Shown: piece by piece, positions 9,639-13,838 of the stretch
How positions within the stretch are numbered: position 1 is the first letter of the stretch
How the letters are laid out: every line of letters starts with the position of its first letter
Source: Echinostoma caproni
Lineage: Eukaryota; Platyhelminthes; Trematoda; Plagiorchiida; Echinostomatidae
Length of the DNA stretch: 13,838 nucleotides
Assembly (NCBI GenBank): GCA_900618425.1
Contig: UZAN01040996.1
Coordinates: 1 to 13,838 of the forward strand
Direction: 5' to 3'
Made by a program: the position numbers and the translations under genes
Notes under the pieces: generated by a model
Told to the model about the DNA's origin: nothing
The model's database searches: none
The model's input: the letters and a program-made list of their open reading frames with translations, nothing else

Positions 9639-9771
9639 ATGAGTAAGCAAGCACTGTGCTGTGTTCTTATCTTGGTATCCATTATTTGTTTCTGTGTGCG
9701 TGGAACAAAATCTAGTGGTCGCCCAATCGCCACTTCGAAAACATGCAAGCCTTTGCTCGACGGGATTAAAT
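9639..9771 (+). CDS. Candidate first exon of a secreted protein
   Basis: A true ATG opens 62 codons (to TGA at 9825-9827). The N-terminus is a textbook signal peptide: MSKQ, then a Cys-rich hydrophobic core LCCVLILVSIICFCV, then a polar RGTKSSG where cleavage is likely near residue 22. A donor-like GTAAGA at 9772-9777 (ATTAAAT/GTAAGA) would end the exon in phase 1 after TCKPLLDGIK; without splicing a short secreted peptide with five Cys after the leader would result. The product is unknown: flukes secrete many small Cys-containing proteins, but no family is identifiable from 22 mature residues. I find no matching phase-1 second exon in the window, and the coding-like block at 10621 does not fit in phase. 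Confidence 0.35.
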
Positions 9772-9827
9772 GTAAGACCACTTTTTGTCATGTAACTGTG
9801 ATACAGGAGACGCCCCCACGTTTGTGA

Positions 9828-10457
9828 CTTTCTAAGCATTTAGGGAATCACTGCAAACAGCTAATTTTTTCTTGGATGGTGGGGAAATGAACAGATAGGT
9901 TAATGACACCACGGTTTGTCTAACGAGGCCTAAAGGAAATAGCTTTCATCGTTGTAAATATCATGAGGCTTTTAAGTGATGCACGTGCGGAGGGGAGCGG
10001 GGTTAAAACAGGGAGACATGATCACGCTTTCGAAACATAAAGTTCACTGGATTCTGCCAGTGTTCCTGGTTGTTATGCAATCTGTTTGGACAAGAGCGAG
10101 GTCCTGTAAAATTAAGTTTTGTTATTGAATTATCTCAGTAACTGAATGAATCATACATTTATGCTTGTCGAGATAAACCTGACCTGTATAAAACCCAACC
10201 ACTGCTCGTGTGCACCATGTACATTGTTACTTTGGGTTGTAAATCAGACTTGACCAGATTTTAGCATTTGATACAACGTACTGGAATCAATACTGCACAT
10301 CTTTCTCATATTACTTGATGGAAGTTATAACTATGACATGCACAATAGGCAGACTAACGGTTGTACTACATTAGAAGGACGAGTGTGCGAGCCACGTGTA
10401 CTAAAAATATCAGGTTTGTTCTTCATACAAGTAAGATAGCGGCACACCGAGCAAACA
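9828..10457. other. Stretch with no supported feature
   Basis: AT-rich sequence with no long frame. A TTG-started frame from 10361 runs to 10549 but is less coding-like than the ATG frame that overlaps it from 10458. Confidence 0.4.
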
Positions 10458-10571
10458 ATGTCTCAGTTAGATTCATTGCAAATCGAACTATTCCAGTTAG
10501 CGTCGTTGGACCAGGGAAGAGTCGTGAAACAACTTGTCCAATTTATTGATACAAATAGTGCATGCATTTCC
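10458..10571 (+). CDS. Candidate short coding segment starting MSQLDSLQ
   Basis: An ATG in good context (AAACAATGT) opens 37 codons ending in TAG at 10569... read as MSQLDSLQIELFQLASLDQG followed by RVVKQLVQFIDT, then SACIS and stop. The composition is that of an amphipathic helix with evenly spaced Leu, Val and Ile, which is unlike the surrounding noise. A GTAATT overlapping the stop codon (10574) and acceptors at 10590 and 10620 would give short introns, but none joins in frame to the next coding-like block without a stop. It may be the first exon of an unrecognised gene, a broken gene or chance. Confidence 0.25.
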
Positions 10572-10620
10572 TAGTAATTCCCAATTTTAGAAAAATTTAA
10601 AAAACAAAACATATCTTTAG

Positions 10621-10780
10621 TTGAACACGAGTTGTGACTGTGTTTTCGGTTTGAAATCGCAAAGAACGGCATCGGCTCATTCCGTTCTGGTATCGCATCG
10701 GGATTTTCACATCTCGCTCCTATACGGTTATCTACAACGGGAACAGGACAAACTTTCAAATAGACTGAGAATCATCACCC
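10621..10780 (+). CDS. Candidate internal exon, unknown protein
   Basis: A TATCTTTAG acceptor (10620) is followed by 53 open codons in phase 0 and a strong donor, CCC/GTAAGTG, at 10781 or within one base of it (phase 1 exit). The translation has a Cys pair near the start (SCDCVFG) and a charged helical end, LLYGYLQREQDKLSNRLRII. The other two plus frames contain early stops; the minus strand also has an open frame here, so the strand is not certain. It may belong to the same unknown gene as the segment at 10458, though the phases disagree. Confidence 0.33.
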
Positions 10781-10925
10781 GTAAGTGCTATTTTGTATCC
10801 AGAAGCAGAGGTGATGCATAAACGCGGTACATAGATCCTGGTGTCTGTGAAATGGCACGGACGAGACACAAACAATTTCATTCATGGAGCAATGCGTTCA
10901 TATTGCTGGCTGCCTGTCGATAGTG

Positions 10926-10936
10926 TGGCTCAGGGG
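10926..10936 (+). promoter_or_regulatory. Pol III box A of the SINE
   Basis: TGGCTCAGGGG matches the box A consensus (TRGCNNAGNGG) at every defined position. Confidence 0.65.
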
Positions 10937-10969
10937 TATGAGTTTCGGCGTTCGTACTCGAAGGTCCTC

Positions 10970-10978
10970 ATTCGATTT
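10970..10978 (+). promoter_or_regulatory. Pol III box B-like motif of the SINE
   Basis: ATTCGATTT keeps the TTCGA core of box B (GWTCRANNC) but has lost the first G and last C. Its distance from box A is tRNA-like. Confidence 0.5.
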
Positions 10979-11200
10979 CCAGAAAAGACCTAAAGGGGTA
11001 CCGGTTGCTAATGAGTTCCATCCAGCAGAAACAGAAGTCCAGTGCTCTTTGTCGGTCAATATTCATGAAATCCCGTCACACATACTGCCCTTTTTCTCAT
11101 CAAGCTTTAGAAAAACCCCACATTCTTATATCCTCGACCCGTAGTCCTTCAGCCTAGACACACCAACTTTAGTCACACAGCTACAGACGAGTCAGGTCAA

Positions 11201-11770
11201 TATATACAAATATATCATCTGTTTGTTATCGCAGCAACAGTTGACATAATTATCAGGGTAGAGGCTCCAGAATTAAAGCTAGATGGGAAATGGTGTACTA
11301 AAGGGGTTATCTTTTGTTAACGAGTTTTGATTATCTTTAAACTGGTAATCTAGCCACTCCTTATGCACTTTAAGTGGATATACGGAAAGGCAGGCACGCA
11401 ATTTTTGTGGTATCTTTCTCTGACCTATTTCAGGCCTCGTGAATGCAAAACAATATGCCATTTGTGGTACATTTGAGACTTTTGCTCTCAGGACTACCGC
11501 ATGTTATACGGCAACACCGAAGCTGTACGAGATATGCCAAATGATTTGACGATACGGACACATCTTTTAAACCTTCTCTAATCAAACAAAGTATTCGTAT
11601 TTGTATGACTTGTGTAAGCTTATATGTTTACATTTCAGTTGAAAATGTACATGGTTCATCACGTGGAATGAAATATACAGTTTCACATGACAGGCAAGGT
11701 CAGGAATGTCCCTGAAATTTGTTTTATGTACAAAACTTCTGACGTAGTTCACTTGCTACCTGTTCCTTTT
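11201..11770. other. Stretch with no supported feature
   Basis: AT-rich spacer between the SINE and the 3' end of LINE B. The only frame of note is 60 codons on the minus strand, with no family or splice support. Confidence 0.4.
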
Positions 11771-12525
11771 TAGTTAGGAGTCGGGCCAGGTAGGGTACTA
11801 CTACCTAGTAGGGTAAGCACTACTAGGGTATAGGGGAATTTTTATAAATGGTAATGCCAGAGGGTAGATGCCAAATAGACGAGCGTGTGGTCGGATGGGA
11901 ACGACGAGATGATAGATCGGGATGCAATGGATGAAGAGGGTCGTCTAGAATCTTAATAGCAAATTTAACACAAAAGTTAATGTAACCATTATTGAGTTCT
12001 GTGATCAATGAATCGATCTGAATTAATGATGTATGACTGATCACTAAACCACTAAAAAGTGTTTTGAAGTCTTGGTTTAAAAGGTTAGGAAACACTACAT
12101 GAAAGCGATAGAGAAGAATGGGCAAAACGCATTGGTGAACGAAAGAGGAGAGAACTGATTGTGGGGTTCGAAATTACCTGAGTTTGCTTAACTGAAAAGA
12201 TAAGCACCTCAGTTTTTCCGTATAATTGTAAATGTGTGCAGACCATTGAAGATTGTTGTCGATGTTGACAACCAGGAACTTGAACGAGGTCGTTCTGCAT
12301 CCAGGTTTAAAGTTAAGGGTAGCAGATTTCCCTTGAAACGGGTAGCGAAAAAAATGAAGATACACTCCACGCACTTAGATATGTTAAGAATGAGACCAGA
12401 TTGATTGAAAAGTTGTTGTATGTAGAATAGATTTTCAGTGAAAGAATCAAATTCAGAATGGGATGAAATTTTCTGGCATAAAACGAAGTCATCAGCACAT
12501 GTTTGGATGTGCGCATGGCGTGGTG
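11771..12525 (-). mobile_element. 5'-truncated LINE fragment (LINE B)
   Basis: The minus strand reads the second half of a non-LTR reverse transcriptase. It opens near HIQTCADDFVL, catalytic motif C, with both Asp intact but the usual YADD Tyr replaced by Cys (ADD codons 12488-12496). It continues with LFNQSGLILNISKC, then in a second frame FKFLVVNIDNNLQWSAHI (12231-12284; usual form YLGVxID..L.W..HI), then in a third frame LPILLYRFHVVFPNLL (about 12078-12125) and a C-terminal region with HPLHP, YKNSPIP and YLARLL. Sequence above about 12525 is not RT-like, which fits the 5' truncation typical of LINE insertions. The motifs differ from LINE A (no EKDLGV or SAYIRPHL block), so it is another subfamily. 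Several frameshifts make it dead. Confidence 0.8.
11791..11830. repeat. Three TAGGGTA copies interrupting the LINE B C-terminus
   Basis: TAGGGTA occurs at 11791-11797, 11809-11815 and 11824-11830, with CTACTA/TAGTAG segments between. On the minus strand this lies between codons for NSPIP and YLARLL, which are normally close together in this type of LINE C-terminus. It therefore looks like about 33 bases of inserted or locally duplicated sequence, which also adds stops. Confidence 0.55.
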
Positions 12526-12638
12526 CGGCGTACCATCGCCGCATCTTTCCTTTTCTCAGCCAAACTTTGCAGCATCGACATTCCTAGGAAGTAAATTGTT
12601 TCAATATTTTTTAACCTCAGAATCTTCTGATCCTTTTT

Positions 12639-12690
12639 GATCTCACCCGTCTGTGTGACTAAAGTTTGTGCGTTTAGGCTAGATGATTAC
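12639..12690 (-). repeat. SINE tail fragment, inverted copy
   Basis: The reverse complement contains TAGCCTAAACGCACAAACTT and TTTAGTCACACAG, matching 11141-11198 at roughly 80% by eye, with a four-base gap. It lies next to the 5' end of LINE B. Confidence 0.55.
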
Positions 12691-12738
12691 GGAAAGAGGC
12701 TGAAGTACTTCGGGTTTTAGCGAAACGAATGTTGGTCA

Positions 12739-12763
12739 AGGCTCAAGGGCTACGAGTTTCGGC
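12739..12763 (+). repeat. SINE head fragment
   Basis: GGCTCAAGGGCTACGAGTTT followed by CGGC matches the box A region of the SINE at 10927-10949 at about 20 of 24 positions with one inserted base. No box B follows, so this is a truncated copy, and its orientation opposes the tail fragment beside it. Confidence 0.5.
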
Positions 12764-13225
12764 TAAAGCTGGAGGGCCAAAGGTATATTTATTTCGTTAA
12801 ATTGTTCATGGTGAGAAACAGGCACCTTTCTTGTCAGTTAATAACAAACCCAATTCAAAATATATAGCAATCAATCGGTGGAACTCAGCCCTCCCCTCCA
12901 TTTGTAAAAAAAAACTTTATGGTACCTCATATCTACATTAATAACGTGTCAAGCAGTCTGCTCCTTTTCTTGTTTATGACTCAATTTATTGTGATACGCA
13001 AATAATTCTTTTCTGAGTACCCAGTGAGATACAGTGAAATGATCCCGCATTTACATCACACAATTTTACAACTCTTCACCTTTTTTTATTTGGACTGACC
13101 ATCCTTCAAATTTCCCATTCACGCACAATCTTTGGTTCTTTTATTTAACCATACAGTAGGAAGCACTAAATTTTTATTATTATTACAGCTCTTATCGATA
13201 ATGCATATCGTGCGATGGGTCTGAA
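12764..13225. other. AT-rich spacer
   Basis: No coding frame. A TTATTATTATTAC run at about 13174-13185 may be the microsatellite tail of an element or the border of the hammerhead-bearing repeat that follows. Confidence 0.4.
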
Positions 13226-13234
13226 GTTCAAAGC
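13226..13234 (+). promoter_or_regulatory. Pol III box B-like motif
   Basis: GTTCAAAGC matches the box B consensus GWTCRANNC exactly. A possible box A about 39 bases upstream (CAGCTCTTATCG, 13186-13197) is poor. The motif lies just before the hammerhead-like sequence, the order found in schistosome SM-alpha SINE-like elements. Confidence 0.4.
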
Positions 13235-13250
13235 TCAAACGAAGCGATAG

Positions 13251-13300
13251 ATTTGCACTACTGATGAACTCCAGTTGGAATGAAATTCTAGTCTAGCGCT
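13251..13300 (+). ncRNA. Degenerate type I hammerhead ribozyme (SM-alpha-like)
   Basis: The conserved core is present in order. CTGATGA is at 13261-13267. Stem II is ACTCC (13268-13272) with loop AGTT and GGAAT (13277-13281), four of five pairs. GAAA is at 13282-13285, and a GTC cleavage triplet is at 13291-13293. Stem I would pair GCACTA (13255-13260) with TAGCGC (13294-13299), five of six. Stem III has only TTCTAG between GAAA and TC, so little or no helix. Schistosome SM-alpha elements also have a very short stem III. The mismatches suggest a relic with weak or no activity. Confidence 0.5.
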
Positions 13301-13838
13301 CCCGAGTGTTCAGTTAACTGGAAGAACCGAGGATTACGCGCAATACGCAGTGTCTGGTTAGCATTCCAATTAAGTGGAACATGTATGATTCATAAATATC
13401 ACCGATAATGGATCATTCCTGGCAGCCAAATGGCACCTGATGAAGATGAAACTATACTATCAAGCAAGATTCACGGATTTTGGGAATCGCACAACTAGAC
13501 TTGGTTCATAATCAAATATTTTGGTTTCTGAACTATTAATTATCAGTATAAGAAAGAAAAATGGCCATCAAATAAAGTATAGTAACTTTCAATTCGAAGA
13601 CACTTAAAAGCACGTTAATCCAATTGTTCTTAAGTGGTATTCTAACTATTATTAATTTATTACCTTGTTTCTGTTCATACAGCTGAGATCCTTTAATCGC
13701 TTAACAAACTGAAATTGAAATATTTATTATGGGTAAATCACAAAGCTGATGCTTATTTAATCTCATAAGGTCTGTTCGGTTGGTAGTACAAATGAATAGC
13801 AAATTCTGACATTCACTGACGGGTATCGAAAAGTTAGG
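13301..13838. other. Hammerhead element 3' part and AT-rich flank
   Basis: The first ~100 bases after the hammerhead are probably the rest of the same SINE-like repeat, but I cannot fix its end. The remainder to the window end is AT-rich with no coding frame. Confidence 0.35.

Larger units (their letters stand above)
10922..11200 (+). mobile_element. tRNA-derived SINE
   Basis: The head carries a near-perfect RNA polymerase III box A, TGGCTCAGGGG (10926-10936), and a box B-like ATTCGATTT (10970-10978). Their starts are 44 bases apart, the spacing found in tRNAs. The block GAGTTTCGGCGTTCG...GGTCC between them looks like a diverged tRNA body. The likely tail runs to about 11200, because 11141-11198 (AGCCTAGACACACC, then ACTTTAGTCACACAG) recurs inverted at 12639-12690. 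The 86-codon frame across 10884-11144 is a by-product of the SINE, not a gene. The exact ends are not defined. Confidence 0.65.

Noticed and set aside
13439..13453. Second hammerhead-like CTGATGA...GAAA
   Set aside because: Only four bases lie between the two core pieces, so there is no stem II, and no stem I partner is visible.
1..13838. CRISPR arrays, bacterial operons, rRNA, tRNA genes or a fluke spliced-leader gene
   Set aside because: No repeat-spacer array, no packed genes, no cloverleaf with intact boxes other than the SINE, and no spliced-leader sequence that I recognise.

Overview
The window looks like nuclear DNA from a digenean flatworm (a fluke). It is AT-rich and has no bacterial-style gene packing. 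The only coding signals are isolated exons flanked by GT/AG splice sites, one with a very short candidate intron of the kind flukes are known for. Most of the rest is intronic or intergenic sequence filled with decayed transposable elements. The taxon is an inference from the intron size, the CR1-like LINEs, a tRNA-derived SINE head and a decayed hammerhead motif of the schistosome SM-alpha type. I cannot name a species.

Layout. 1-1820: no convincing gene. 1821-2318, plus strand: the best coding exon in the window. Its translation resembles the OB-fold to ATPase junction of MCM proteins, closest from memory to the divergent MCMDC2 family. A 35-bp candidate intron (2319-2353), a 15-bp candidate micro-exon and a consensus GTAAGT donor follow. 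2377-5010: long gene-poor stretch, probably intron. About 5012-6700, minus strand: one badly decayed CR1-like LINE in which most landmarks of the reverse transcriptase can be followed across frameshifts down to an (AAT)n-type tail. 7182-7436, minus strand: a coding-like exon of unknown function. 7739-7838: GTT/GGT microsatellite. 8592-8761: a striking 80-bp inverted repeat with a 10-bp loop. 9639-9771, plus strand: candidate first exon encoding a signal peptide. 10458-10780, plus strand: two coding-like segments that cannot be joined in frame. 10922-11200: tRNA-derived SINE. About 11771-12525, minus strand: a second LINE fragment, 5'-truncated and of a different subfamily. 12639-12763: two more SINE pieces in opposing orientations. 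13226-13300: a box B-like motif followed by a degenerate hammerhead ribozyme.

Nothing here shows genes working together as a pathway. The MCM-like exon is the only hint of a cellular function (meiotic recombination, if the family call is right); everything else recognisable is mobile-element debris. I did not find a clearly new biological system. The items most worth checking are the MCM-like exon with its mini-intron, the foldback repeat, and the decayed hammerhead.
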